The position numbers and the translations under genes were made by a program. Of a stretch of DNA of 64,000 bases, positions 23,402-34,690 are shown in pieces. Position 1 is the stretch's first letter, and every line of letters begins with the position of its first letter. The notes under the pieces are model-generated. The model was not told the DNA's origin. It did no database searches and saw nothing but the letters and a program-made list of their open reading frames with translations. Origin of the DNA: Argopecten irradians (lineage: Eukaryota; Mollusca; Bivalvia; Pectinida; Pectinidae); the NCBI RefSeq assembly GCF_041381155.1, contig NC_091135.1, forward strand, positions 3,923,620 through 3,987,619, read 5' to 3'.

Positions 23402-23534
23402 TTTTGTTGGGCGAATTGACTTACACAGTTACACACCACGCTTGCGACCCGGGTATAATGTTTATACGCTGTGATTAAATGTCTCTTACAGTTCAAAAGT
23501 TCATCCGTTTGCTGATGAAAAGGTGTGAGTAAGA

Positions 23535-23549
23535 ATCTCGCTGCCACCA
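23535..23549 (-). other. Primer-binding site (tRNA-Leu-like)
   Basis: The minus strand reads TGGTGGCAGCG immediately after the 5' LTR. It is complementary to a tRNA 3' end CGCTGCCACCA, which matches the acceptor of eukaryotic tRNA-Leu types. The tRNA assignment is from memory of the family and should be tested against the genome's own tRNAs. Confidence 0.65.
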
Positions 23550-23695
23550 CGCCAATATTAGGCTAAACGTTGGAAGACAAATCACAACACAAACGCAGAC
23601 TGTAAAGCTTGTAATGACGTCATCAAGGCGAGCGTAATATAAGGAACCAATTCCGGATAATGCGGATCCGGAATTTACTAACAATATACTGGCGC
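23550..23695 (-). repeat. 5' LTR, 146 bp
   Basis: Direct copy of 18110-18256. It contains ATGACGTCAT, a perfect palindromic CRE-type site, and TTATATTA, which could serve as its promoter. Confidence 0.85.
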
Positions 23696-23699
23696 ATAT

Positions 23700-24344
23700 T
23701 TCTGTATTTTGAACCGGCCTGGTCGAATTTTTGGTGACCTCCCACAATGCACTGCACATATATATGTAAACAAAATGGTGGGTCAAAAACGTGGGTGAAG
23801 CGAACACAAACGAATTCTGATAGAAAACAGTGTACGTCAAGAGTCAGTAACGTGCGCGATTGGGAAAGTAGGTAAATATAAATGGATCGCTGAAATGCAA
23901 GAGACGGGAGCAACTCCCCACTTTATACTTGCGTGATGTACATATGTGCAATAAGTCCTCCCTTCACGGTGCCCTGTCGCATGAAAAGTCTCGTTTGACT
24001 TTTGACTTATCATTCCTACGCTATAAATACAAATAATTTTATAACATGTGGCTTAAACTTCATTTTTCAACCATCGTAAATTAGAAAATAATCTTAAAAT
24101 GTGGAAAACTTATATTCCTTGTCATGTCAGCAAGTTTGTTGTTCAGTATAACCTTGTTTCGACCAGCTTTCGTTTTGTGTTCCAAATATAGAATATGACG
24201 GTCTATTTTTATCATTTTTGAGGTAGGTATTCCCCACGTTTTTCTGTCGTTTTAGATAACCAATCATTGTAATAAAATATTCAATAAACATCTGAAAACC
24301 ATATCTAAGCATACAGAACAAATTATTATTATGTCCCTTTAAAA
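23700..24344. other. Intergenic sequence, nothing recognised
   Basis: Short overlapping frames occur on the minus strand without a domain. No exon or RNA gene is supported. Confidence 0.4.
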
Positions 24345-24570
24345 AGTTGTAGTGTCTGCTCCTGCTTAGCGCTCAGCATACAGGGAGTGGGACGACTGGT
24401 TTGCCCGTTGTCAGTATAATGTGACCGGGTGGGGTATGTTGCTTGGTGTCTTCGGAGGCATGCTTCAGTGATATAGCACTATAAAATGGGCAACAGTTCC
24501 ACTATACAAGGAGACACAACATAAATATACCACAGTCTCCCAAAACATGCACTTCGCAAAACATACACTT
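24345..24570 (+). mobile_element. Fragment of retroposon family F1, inverted relative to other copies
   Basis: GCTCCTGCTTAGCGCTCAGC to CAACAGTTCCACTATACAAG is the reverse complement of the middle of the copies at 49139 and 49803. Both ends of the family consensus are missing. Confidence 0.75.
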
Positions 24571-24574
24571 AATT

Positions 24575-25457
24575 AAATAAACAAATCATCCCATTATCAT
24601 ATGAATATTTCGTAAGTGTTAAGCTGCTCACCCACACCTCAGGAAAAGGTTGTGAATAATTTTTGTGCTTGAATTAATTTTACTCACTCTCGGATGCTTT
24701 AGTTCACTAACTTTCTTTTAAAACAAGCTGCTTTAAGAATTTTTAAAACTCTTTTTGTCGAACAATGTAAAATTCAGAAAAATACTTTACACGGAAATTA
24801 AATAGCAAAATTAGTCTCTTTTTCTGAGTTATGTCATCCTGTTATCGCCGAAAGGTACCCTGCTTTTTCACTTGTCGCAGGCCTTGGTAGGTATATATAT
24901 ATATAATGTATTTATCACGCAAGCCAAAATTTAGCAATACACGCGATTCGCGCCAAAATTTAGCAATACACGCGATTCAAATTCACACGTACGGAAAAAA
25001 GTATAATCGTCCGCTAGCAGTGAATTTTCCGAGGTAAGGGTCTTTAAATAAATCAAAATGCTATGCTGTTAATCCGGTCAATACTATTTTAGGCACATTG
25101 TATTCTCAAGACTTGCCCTAATTTTCACTATGTCAAATTATATATGTATGTTGGTGCGCAGCAGATAATTGACTTACGTTTTAGCGTGTCTTTATTTGTA
25201 TACATATTAAATCCTATGTCGTAATCTCAAAGTGCAAAATTGGCAATTTGGAAAGATAAATTAAAGTCGTTGCAAAAGCAGTGCTTTCTAGTAAAAAAAC
25301 AAAAAACAAATCTTAATTACATTTCCCGAGAAATGTGACAGAGGAGAAAGAATATAAAAATACTATCCTAATTGTAGTTACCTTTTAGATATTTTAATGC
25401 TCCTTTTGGTGACAATTATGAGACAGGAAGAAGAATCTGTGTTACACAGAATCACAA
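24575..25457. other. Upstream region of the MFS transporter gene
   Basis: AT-rich sequence with a doubled word GCCAAAATTTAGCAATACACGC at 24922-24976. It would contain the promoter of the gene starting at 25458, but I see no clear TATA box near the start codon. Confidence 0.4.
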
Positions 25458-25706
25458 ATGGAGAGGTCCAACACATCGGACGATCAGCAGGGGAGCCAGT
25501 GTCGCGAGACCAACCCAAGGATTACCGTTATACGAAGTAGGGGACTACACAGTTCTATATCACAAGATACTATGACGGAGTCTAAGGAGGGTGCTGACTC
25601 AGCCAGGTGTAGTAATCCGTCATTTATCAGGGAGGTTCTAGAGAACAAGGACACGAGAATCAAGTTTGTGTTTAGCATCCTGGTAATCAACGCCTTCGTG
25701 GTATTG
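25458..25706 (+). CDS. MFS gene, exon 1
   Basis: It starts ACAAATGGAGAGG and codes 83 residues: a Ser/Asp-rich cytosolic N-terminus and the first helix (VFSILVINAFVVL). It ends ...GTGGTATTG|GTAAGTATG. Reading past this donor meets a TAG after three codons. Confidence 0.8.
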
Positions 25707-28026
25707 GTAAGTATGTAGGGGAGTGGTATTGGTAAGTATGTACGGCGAGTGGTATTGGTAAGTATGTACGGCGAGTGGTATTGGTAAGTATGTACGGCGA
25801 GTGGTATTGGTAAGTATGTACGGCGAGTGGTATTGGTAAGTATGTACGGCGAGTGGTATTGGTAATGTAAGTATGTACGGCGAGTGGTATTGGTAAGTAT
25901 GTACGGCGAGTGGTATTGGTAAGTATGTACGGCGAGTGGTATTGGTAAGTATGTACGGCGAGTGGTATTGGTAAGTATGTACGGCGAGTGTATTGTAGTA
26001 TGTGAGTATTGGTAAGTATGTACGGCGAGTGGTATTGGTAAGTATGTACGGCGAGTGGTATTGGTAAGTATGTACGGCGAGTGGTATTGGTAAGTATGTA
26101 CGGCGAGTGGTATTGGTAAGTATGTACGGCGAGTGGTATTGGTAAGTATGTACGGCGAGTGGTATTGGTAAGTATGTACGGCGAGTGGTATTGGTAAGTA
26201 TGTACGGCGAGTGGTATTGGTAAGTATGTACGGCGAGTGGTATTGGTAAGTATGTACGGCGAGTGGTATTGGTAAGTATGTAGGCGAGTACGGCGAGTGG
26301 TATTGGTAAGTATGTACATGATTGGTTCAGCTTATTATCCTGAGTATATTCGTACTACTCAGGGATGTCTAGTAAAGAAATATTTAAATTGTTATCTAGA
26401 TCGTTGCATGGCTATATCCTCAGTATTTTAGGAAGATAACCTCGTGACCGATACAATATGACGTTGTTTCTTGTTTAGGGATACAACGATGGACAGCTTA
26501 GACCTGCCTTCCCGGACCTCATTGAGATCGCCGGCGTCAGTCTAGAAAAAGGGTCCTCCATACTAACATCTTACTATTCCGGGCGTCTGATTGGTGCGGG
26601 ACTGGGAGGGATACTGCTGTCAAAGGTCAATAAATACATCGTATTCGCTGTGTCCCTGGTATTACAGAGTGGAGTTGTGGCTGCAATCCCCTGGTGTACA
26701 GTTTACGAACTAATGGTCGGTATACATGCTCTACACGGAATCTTGCAATCCATACTCAATGTAGGTAAGAGTATTTTAGTCCTTTATTAAATGGTATAAT
26801 GCTGATCAAATTTCTACTATGTATATTTCCTTAAGTGTAATATAGAAACCATACATGCGTCACATTAACACAATTCTGAATTGTAATTATTTCCAAACTT
26901 GCATATATTTCGTTATTGCATTTGACCTTCTTTCAATGATATCTGTTTCATAATCCACATTAAAGGCATCACCACGGCATCCATACAAATATGGGGAACT
27001 GATTCAAGAGGCAGGACCTATGTCTTCATTTTGTACGCGTTTCTAGAGATTTCCTGTGCAGTTGCACCCATCGGAACGGCGCCATTCTTGCATGAAAAGG
27101 AAATCACTAACGAAGTTGCAAATATCAGTAACACACCAATCCAGACCGGTACATGCTGCTCTGGAGATGAAACGTTTGTAAATGATACCAGATCTCCTTC
27201 CAGATACCCACAGACTGACTCGAGACTTTATATCGCTTACTCTATATCTGCAGGGATGGCGGTAGCTGTGGCAGTGCCGTTCTTGATTGTGTACCTGAAA
27301 ACAGGTGTCGAAGATTCTACGGGACCACAAACGTTTAAGAAGAGCACATTTCTTGACAAAACGTCACCAGTCTCAAATTATCTGCAGTTCATCAACATTG
27401 GATTATTTTCCGGAATTTACACCGTCATGGAGGTGTGTTATCCACAATATCTAACGGTGTTCTGTCTCCGGTATCTAGATTGGACCAAGACCTCTGCAGC
27501 CATGGTAACGTCCGTCCTCTCGTTCTCTAGACTAGGTGGCAAATTTGTAGGAATTGTTCTAGTACGAGTGATGAAGGCACACACGATTTTACTGGTTGTT
27601 AGTCTTCTTGATACGTTTGGGTTTGTTTGTTTAAATATTAGTGTCTATACCTTTGATGATATTGGCGTCTGGGCATCAGCCTGTATAACCGGGTTAGGCA
27701 CCAGTATCATGTGGCCTACCGCTCTTAGCTGGATCAACTCGAATCTGATTGCTGTCAGTGGTAAGGTGTCCAGCTACCTTCTTGTAATAGCGTACCTGTT
27801 TGCTCTAATTACCCCTATAGCTTTAGGACATCTAATGCAGGAGGTGTCTCTTCTCTGGTTTTGTTACATTAGTTTGATGGCGTCGGTTGTGATTGTAGCC
27901 AATGTTATATGTATGATAATTCACACAAAACGTCATGATAAGGGAGGTCATGTCTACGAAGCAGAGATATATACTATAGAGTCGGTGAACAAGAAAGAAG
28001 CCCAATCCGAGGTGACCAGATTGTGA
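25458..28026 (+). CDS. Major facilitator superfamily transporter, MFSD4 / NaGLT1-like, 531 residues
   Basis: Exons are 25458-25706, 26479-26764 and 26966-28026, with phases 0 and 1, and all junctions are GT-AG. The 531-residue product has about 12 hydrophobic segments, a hydrophilic N-terminus of about 65 residues, and a luminal or extracellular loop with NIS and NDT glycosylation sequons. GRLIGAGLGGILLSK after the second helix is an MFS motif-A-like loop. IQIWGTDSRGRTYVF and GLGTSIMWPTALSWIN resemble the MFSD4 / sodium-dependent glucose transporter 1 group. It would be a plasma-membrane solute carrier; sugar is a family-based guess. A decayed paralogue lies convergently at 48096-32611. Exon 1's donor is the first unit of a minisatellite that fills intron 1. 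Confidence 0.85.
25698..26312 (+). repeat. 26-bp minisatellite seeded on an exon end and splice donor
   Basis: About 23 units of GTGGTATTG|GTAAGTATG plus TACGGCGA. The first unit is the last 9 bases of exon 1 plus the first bases of intron 1. Every unit repeats a consensus donor, TTG|GTAAGTAT. The array makes up about 610 of the 772 bp of intron 1; the equivalent intron of the paralogue is 135 bp with no array. Confidence 0.95.
26479..26764 (+). CDS. MFS gene, exon 2
   Basis: The acceptor is CTTGTTTAG and the donor is GTAG|GTAAGA. It is 286 bp, exactly the length of the paralogous exon at 47845-47560. It codes GYNDGQLRPAFPDL and two to three helices. Confidence 0.85.
26966..28026 (+). CDS. 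MFS gene, exon 3
   Basis: The acceptor is CACATTAAAG. One long exon codes the remaining helices and a charged C-terminal tail ending KEAQSEVTRL, with TGA at 28024-28026. Confidence 0.85.
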
Positions 28027-29211
28027 TTTTATCTATTATTTTTGTTAAACGAAGGTGTCAGTGTAATGGAAATGAGTATTAAGTTTTGTTGCTGTAATGC
28101 CAAGCGAATATGGACAGATCTTAGTGTCGGTCATAAACATCACTATTGTGAGTGAGTGTAGTATGAAGGTAAGGTTCCCGAAACTTGTATGCAAAGCTTG
28201 AACTTCACTTAATATCTTACCAACACGACCATTATCATTTAGCCACCTTTGTCATATACTGTGATTAAAACTTCTAGGATTAAAATTCTGCAATATGATC
28301 CTTTTGTTACTTCTTTCATTTTGGCCTTTTTATTAATCCCAAAAGTTTCTGATTCGTCCATGGTACACTTTTATTTGTCATGTGAACAGATTAAAGTTAC
28401 ATGTGTCATCACTTGGCGAACATTTTAACTTTGTCATTTTTACTTCAGTAATCTATTGAAAACTATACGTTTTAATGAATGAAGTTGTGAAAATAATTCA
28501 AATGGACAGACAAACATGTATGACGCCTTATAACATTAGTTATAACACATAAACTGTGCTTTATTAAATATCCCTTTTTATTCCTTAAAATCACTTAACA
28601 ATGACTAATACGCTGTAAACATGTAAAACATCAAATAACAGCTAAAAACATCATTTTCAGCTGTTATTTGTGCTTTTTAAATTAAAACCTATGCATTTTG
28701 GTATTGCAATTCTCGATATGTTGGCAATTTTCTGGTGGTGAATAAAACATTAAAAACTGTTCTTGAGTCTGTAGTTCTTAAGTGGTTTTTTTTAAACGCA
28801 TTAGACAATGTACATTCACTTTCCTTTTTACAACGAAAGGTTCCATCTATTTTGTCATGTCGCATAATTACTTTAAAATACTATTTGATGTTAACAGCTA
28901 CACTCTATTGAAAATGTAAATTTTGAAGACAAAATATTCAAATATATAACAATGCATATTACTGCTGGCAACATGACAAGTTTTACTTCCAGCATTTGTC
29001 TATAATCCAATTTAACAAATGTGTGATTTTCTGTGATGAAATGCATCGTATCTTATCATTCAGTGCAAATGTGTAGATATCTCCTGAGGAAGTCTACTTT
29101 ATTTAAAAGTATCCATGGATCTGCTTTAAATTATTCTAGGATAAATGTAAACTTTCATGAGTTTTAGATCACGGCATATAGCAATGTCAAACATTGTAAT
29201 TGCTTAATAAA
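28027..29211 (+). other. Probable 3' UTR of the MFS gene, with poly(A) signals
   Basis: AATAAA occurs at 28741-28746 and at 29206-29211. Either could end the transcript. CAAATAACAGCTAAAAACATC-ATTTTCAGCTGTTATTTG at 28632-28670 forms a stem-loop. No other coding exon is seen. Confidence 0.5.
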
Positions 29212-29237
29212 AACCTTGTATATCTGTGTTGCAAGCA

Positions 29238-30262
29238 GCTAGCCCTGCACAAGGTGTGAGTCAGAAGCTAGCCCTATACAAGGTCTGAGTCAAGCTAGCC
29301 CTACACAAGGTGTGAGTCAGAAGCTAGCTCTATACAAGTTGTGAGTCAAGCTAGCCCTACACAAGGTGTGAGTCAGAAGCTAGCCCTACACAAGGTGTGA
29401 GTCAGAAGCTAGCCCTACACAAGGTGTGAGTCAAGCTAGCCCTACACAAGGTGTGAGTCAAAAGCTAGCTCTATACAAGTTGTGAGTCAAGCTAGCCCTA
29501 CACAAGGTGTGAGTCAGAAGCTAGCCCTACACAAGGTGTGAGTCAAAAGCTAGCTCTATACAAGTTGGGAGGCAGAAGCTAGCCCTACACAAGGTCTGAG
29601 TCAGAAGCTAGCTTATAAAATGTGTGGGTCAGAATTTAGCTCTACACAAGGTGTGAGTCAGAAGCCAGCTGTATACAAGGTGTGATTCAGAAAATAGCTC
29701 TATACAAGGTGTGGATCAGAAGCTAGGTCTACACAAGGTGTGAGTCAGAAGCTAGGTCTACACAAGGTGTGAGTCAGAAGCTTACTCTACACAAGGTGTG
29801 AGTCAGAAGCTAGGTCTACACAAGGTGTGAGTCAGAAGCTTACTCTACACAAGGTGTGAGTCAGAAGCTAGGTCTACACAAGGTGTGAGTCAGAAGCTTA
29901 CTCTACACAAGGTGTGAGTCAGAAGCTAGCTCTACACAAGGTGTGAGTCAGAAGCTAGCTAGCTCTACACAAGGTGTGAGTCAGAAGCTAGCTCTACACA
30001 AGGTGTGAGTCAGAAGCTAGCCCTACACAAGGTGTGAGTCAGAAGCTAGTCAGAAGTGTGAGTAGCTAGCCTACACAAGGTGTGAGTCAGAAGCTAGCTC
30101 TACACAAGGTGCGAGTCAGAAGCGCTACACAGTGCGAGTCAGACTAGCTCTACACAAGGTGTGAGTCAGAAGCTAGCTACTACACAAGGTGTGAGTCAGA
30201 AGCTAGACCTACACAAGGTGCAGAAGGTGTCAGATCTAGACCTACACAAGGTGAGAGTCGGG
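29238..30262. repeat. 27-29-bp minisatellite with an AP-1 motif per unit
   Basis: Units read AAGCTAGCTCTACACAAGG plus TGTGAGTCAG, with variants AGCTTACTC and AGCTAGGTC, about 35 copies. Most contain TGAGTCA, the AP-1/TRE core. The AGCTTACTC and AGCTAGGTC types alternate at 29725-29910, so there is higher-order structure. The array lies directly downstream of the second poly(A) signal of the MFS gene. Confidence 0.9.
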
Positions 30263-32610
30263 TAATAAATTGCGTTCGTCTTGAATGAACTGTCAAGCTA
30301 TCCATGCTGTTTTTTTTCTAGAGGAACTCAATTCATCACCCGATGAAATTGACCAAAGCTGTAACTAGGACGTGCTCGGCAATGCAAGTGTGGTAAGGAA
30401 TGATACCAATACTGTTATACAATATATACAAGATTTATTGTACAAAATATACATGATTGTTTTTGGTTTTTCCTTAAGTAAAACTAGATACACTTTATTG
30501 CACAAATGACACATAAGATACAATATTATACAAAAGTACCTATAAAAGCTAATTACATATTATACTTATAATAAACCCCTAGAGTCTCTAAGATACGATC
30601 CACGGTCTGGCTACCAGCTGCTACCTTGTGGTTCCGTTGATGCTACCCGGATGCAGCAACACAGTTACAGATCAAAGTCAAAAGTCAAAGTCCATGACAA
30701 ATCGCATCAGCATGAAATGTATGCATAAGTGTTTACGTAGAACAAAGGCCAACACTCGGATCTAACACAGAACCTCTGCAGACGTCTGCCTACACAGGAC
30801 CGCCAATTAAAAGTCCTCGATTCACAACCCTTTTATGTAAAAAACTGTACAACACTGTACTCTTGGCTGAAGTTGGTAAGTTAGTGCTATATATAGACTC
30901 CTCCATCGTCTGGGTTTTAAGCTATACAAATATTATCGTATGGTATTCCGATTAACTCTGTAATAACCCACTATATATTATTGATGATAATTAAATTAGA
31001 TAAAATATTAACAATTTTCGAACTCATAGATTATATTACCTTACCACCCAATTCACAAAATGCCAGGAGCATTCCCGCCTTTCATGTGTAGGGCGCATTC
31101 TCCAAACAGGTGCGGTTTCACTCCAACCGTGAACGCCTATCACGATCAACATATAAAGTGTGCATTGTGTAAACCATTGACTAACTTAAATTACGATGAT
31201 AACTAATGCTATTATAAAATATGTTTTGCTATACCATAACACAATCATTTTGAAATAGTTTAAATGTTCCCCACGTCAACTAATATACACAATCTATATA
31301 ATCGACACTAGCATGACTACATGTGCGGCGTATGTTTCACAAACAAAACGAAGGCGCGTCATTACAATACACATACACAGGATGAGTTCTAATCTTCGGT
31401 AGAGTACACTGGCCTAAAAAACTCACCACTTTGTTATACTCACAGATAGCAATACGATCAGTGTACTTGTACATGATATATTATTGACAAATTGGCTACA
31501 ACAAACTGCACCTACAATCTGTAGTTTGTGCTTCGTGGGATTATATACGTCATGGCTGCTCATGTATCTAACATGTCCGCTACACACAGTTGATAGTTAA
31601 AAACAGACCCGAGAGTGGATAACTAAATTCCGTATTTACAATGCGCGAAACAATTAAAACTGTAAAATGATTAAAAATATACATGTGACCGTAACACCAA
31701 AGCAAAGTTCAAACCTTCTATTTCAATTAAATCGTACATTATTTCATCATATACATGTACATGTATATTTAAACCTCTTATCAAACTTTTTGCGTGTCTC
31801 TCTAAATCTTGGCTTGTGCAAGTCTACAACCAGAGACGTAAGAAAATAGACCCGCCATTAGAAAACAACTTCCGGTAATTAAAATAAATAGCGAAAACTT
31901 ATTACAATTTGTCATATATTTATTTAGAAACAATGATCTTATCAGTGTAATCCTGATGAAACCTAAAACCTTTACAATAAATTTAGAAATCATTGCAAAA
32001 ACAATTTCGTCAAACATGCGGATGGATAACGCCTAGACTGTGTGATACGGTAGTCTCCCGATCCGATTCAAAAATGGAGAGTCACCGTAACGTGATGGGA
32101 CTGGCATTGCTCTTGGTGTGTTTTATGCAATCTTCAGTCGTTCTGACGTAGTAGCGACAAACGTCATACGAGGGCATGACACTTTTTATTCTTCCTCAAT
32201 GTTGCTCAATTCAAACGATAAACATGTGTTAGCAAAACGGTAAAAAGACGGAAATTGATCCGATAGACCCAAACAAAGCATAAATAAATCGCATCATGTG
32301 TAGAATATTTATTTATCAACACAGAGAAACCAGAATCAAATTCTCCGAGTACAAAGAATAGAGATGCCTATCGACATATTATGAGTTTTGATGAAATTCC
32401 ATTTTCAAACGAACGTTGACGGGAAGGGTTTGTATGTAATCGGGTAAGTCAATTATGTAAATTGTCAATCCAAGTGAATCCCTTTATCTCGGACCTAATA
32501 TTTCCCGAAGACAACACATCGCTAGACCCATATTCAATCGTTTAAATGTGTTAGGTACCTACGATGAACACTGCAGTCAGGCCTAAGTAGGCTAGTTACT
32601 TAGACACTAG
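30263..32610. other. Intergenic sequence between convergent MFS paralogues
   Basis: No supported exon. GATTTATTGTAC at 30430 and TTTATTGCAC at 30499 would be minus-strand AATAAA signals, and TTTATT at 32307 could end the pseudogene transcript. A candidate acceptor-like TTTTTTTCTAG at 30310-30320 leads into a short open stretch but has no partner exon that I can support. Confidence 0.4.
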
Positions 32611-33690
32611 TTACAACGTGGAAGAAACCGTTCCATTCTCGTCCTGCTTGGTTGACTGTAAGGTATATACCTCTAATGTGTAAGTATTACATTTTTTGTC
32701 GTATAGCTTGGTATGAATAATCATAAACACAATGTTTATTATATTCATAACAGAAGCGATGAGACAATATGTAACATAAACCACAGAAGTGAAACCTCTT
32801 GCATGAGATGTCCTAGGGCTATAGGTGTAATAAGACCAATAAAAGCAAGCCAACCATCAAAAGTTAACTGGCCACTTTACCCTCGACAGGAATCAGATAG
32901 GCGTTGACCCAACTTAATATAGTAGGCCACATGATGCTTATAGCTAACCCAGTTATACAGGCTGAATATACCTCAAATTCCAAAGTCAAGCACAAGTGAA
33001 ATCGGCACGTAACAGTCAGAGCAAGCAAAACCTCGAGATTATTCAAGTAAAACTTGCAAGTAAATAAGGTCGGAAATGTGACTTTATTACACGTACCAAG
33101 AAATATTCTTCACACCATTTTACCCAGCCTAGTCTGAGAAAGAATAGAGGAAAACGGATGATTAACTAGGAGCCCAGAAGATTTTTAGTCCCAATTAAGA
33201 TACTGTGACACAAAATTACCGTCAAGATATTGAGCGAGTTAGCTAAAGATCAAACTACTAGTAAATATCCCAGAAAAACATTCCAATATTTATAAACTGC
33301 GCAGTTTATTGCGACGATCATTGAAGAAACTGAATAAGAACGGATCATGTTTTTCTTCTCGTTATTCGTATTCTCAATGGAGGCAGTGGCATCTTTTCCG
33401 TCAGCAATTAGGATCAGGAATAGCGAATGAGAGACTTACGGATTCCCAATCATCCTGCTGAGATGACGTAGGCGATATAAAGTGTCGACTCCGGAGGATC
33501 AGCATCTTGAGAGCTGGAGGGAAGCTCGTGTCATTAATGGAAGAATCATTACCAGACAGGAATGTTGTTGTGATATTATTGACATTTTCCTGTAGGAATG
33601 GTGCTGTTGCGATGGGTGCCAAGCCCAAGAGAAATCTCGTAGAATAAGTACAAAATCAATATAGGTACGCCCTCTTGACGTTGATAAAAA
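32611..33690 (-). pseudogene. MFS paralogue B, exon 3 remnant
   Basis: Pieces in several minus-strand frames match exon 3 of the intact gene in order: APIATAPFLQENVNN (33628-33401), then degenerate middle sequence, then SACITGLAISIMWPTILSW (33046-32864), and then MIIHTKLYDKK and the tail (32853-32611). Frame changes and stops separate the pieces, and at least two shifts occur before APIATAPF near 33640-33680. It cannot code an intact transporter. Confidence 0.85.
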
Positions 33691-33712
33691 AAAAAAAACA
33701 AAAAAAAAAAAG

Positions 33713-33747
<35 letters not shown>

Positions 33748-33810
33748 AAAAAAAATTAAAAAAAAAAAAATATAAAAAGACAATATAAAAATATAATAAA
33801 AAAAAACTGC
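33683..33810. repeat. A-rich low-complexity tract
   Basis: Over 100 bases of nearly pure A on the plus strand lie exactly at the 5' edge of the decayed exon 3. It may be a retroposon tail or an assembly-prone homopolymer. Confidence 0.85.
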
Positions 33811-33892
33811 ATGGAAGTCGTTGTTATAGCTTAAAAAAGAAACAGTTTTTCTCTGAAGTAAATGTAATTAAATACATTGTATAATATCAAAC

Positions 33893-34061
33893 CTTTATTT
33901 CCGTCTTTGCATATTACAGAGTTTTAGCTCCCTTGCGGGGTAGGTATCGATTGTTACGTCATATTTTGTGAACGTAATTCACGTCGTTTTTTCGCCGAAA
34001 AAAGTATGACGTTACGCTCGCAAACATATTGCGTTCACAATCAAATACCTACCCGCAAGGG
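33893..34061 (-). mobile_element. Small foldback element, copy 2
   Basis: It has the same CCCTTGCGGGTAGGTAT palindromic ends as 7550-7716, here at 33930-34061. The left extension (33893-33929) is the reverse complement of the right extension of copy 1. Confidence 0.75.
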
Positions 34062-34103
34062 CACATAGCTCATATTTGTAATATGCCAAATACAGAATAT
34101 GTC

Positions 34104-34690
34104 AGGGGGTCGAACGTGTCTTGTTATGGTAAAGGTGTAACTTGGTATGCAAAGCAATATATGGCGTCGAAAGATCCGCTTCGAGAATCAGCAGTGATCG
34201 GGAAATCACTCATATCTCTTCTATGTTTCATGCAACACTTTTGTAGATACATTGTATTGTGTTTCGGTGACAAAATGATTGCAGTTTTCTAAAAATCTGC
34301 AAGAGGAAAAATTACTGTCCTCACTTAAAAAAAAACAATGAAGAAAAACCACGTGATTTTCACGCAAAAACAGCATCTCGACATGGTATAGGAATCTGTT
34401 TGGCTGAATATGAAATTGTAGTTCGTTAGAACAGCCGTATCATAGACAGAATCCTGTAAAATAATCTATCAAACACTTGGTATGTAAAATAATCTATCAA
34501 ACACTTGGTAGCGCAGTCGTGGACACCACCGGTTTTGGTATGACACTAGAAGTAATGAAGATTAACTGCTTAAAAATGCGATGTAGGTATTTAGAGTGTA
34601 ACTTTGTTTTTGAGTCAAACATTCTATAATGGACTAAATATCACATTCATTAGCGAGCCCTTTTTGCCAGGAATCCTCAAGAAAAATCCT
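34104..34690 (+). repeat. Dispersed repeat family F3, copy 1
   Basis: It begins CAGGGGGTCGAACGTGTCTTG and runs through CGGTGACAAAATGATTGCAG and GACACCACCGGTTTTGGTATG. It matches 40196-40862 over its whole length and 46910-47375 in reverse over about 470 bp. No coding frame is convincing. Confidence 0.8.

Larger units (their letters stand above)
18110..23695 (-). mobile_element. Ty3/Gypsy-type LTR retrotransposon, 5.6 kb
   Basis: Direct repeats at 23695-23550 and 18256-18110 are the LTRs, and the coding strand is minus. A tRNA-complementary site follows the 5' LTR and a purine tract precedes the 3' LTR. The order gag, protease, reverse transcriptase-RNase H, integrase is that of Ty3/Gypsy. 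The coding region lies in successive frames (23401-22517, 22535-21411, 21480-20038, 20041-18905, 18932-18582), so the polyprotein is broken or needs frameshifts. There is no envelope-like frame. I could not find a convincing target-site duplication. The active-site aspartates of protease, RT, RNase H and integrase are visible. Confidence 0.9.

Noticed and set aside
18697..23478. Plus-strand frames across the retrotransposon
   Set aside because: They are shadows; all recognisable motifs are on the minus strand.
25687..26319. 210-codon minus-strand frame of repeated Tyr-Gln-Tyr-His-Ser-Pro type sequence
   Set aside because: It is the antisense reading of the 26-bp donor array in the MFS gene.
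29238..30262. Donor-bearing array, from CACAAG|GTGTGAGT
   Set aside because: GTGTGA is a poor donor and no upstream exon ends there; the AP-1 reading is better supported.
30310..30360. Alternative last exon of the MFS gene after TTTTTTTCTAG
   Set aside because: It is a short open stretch with no matching donor and no homology to the MFS C-terminus.
33499..33783. Phe-rich 94-codon minus-strand frame
   Set aside because: It is translation of the A-rich tract joined to the decayed exon 3 of MFS paralogue B.
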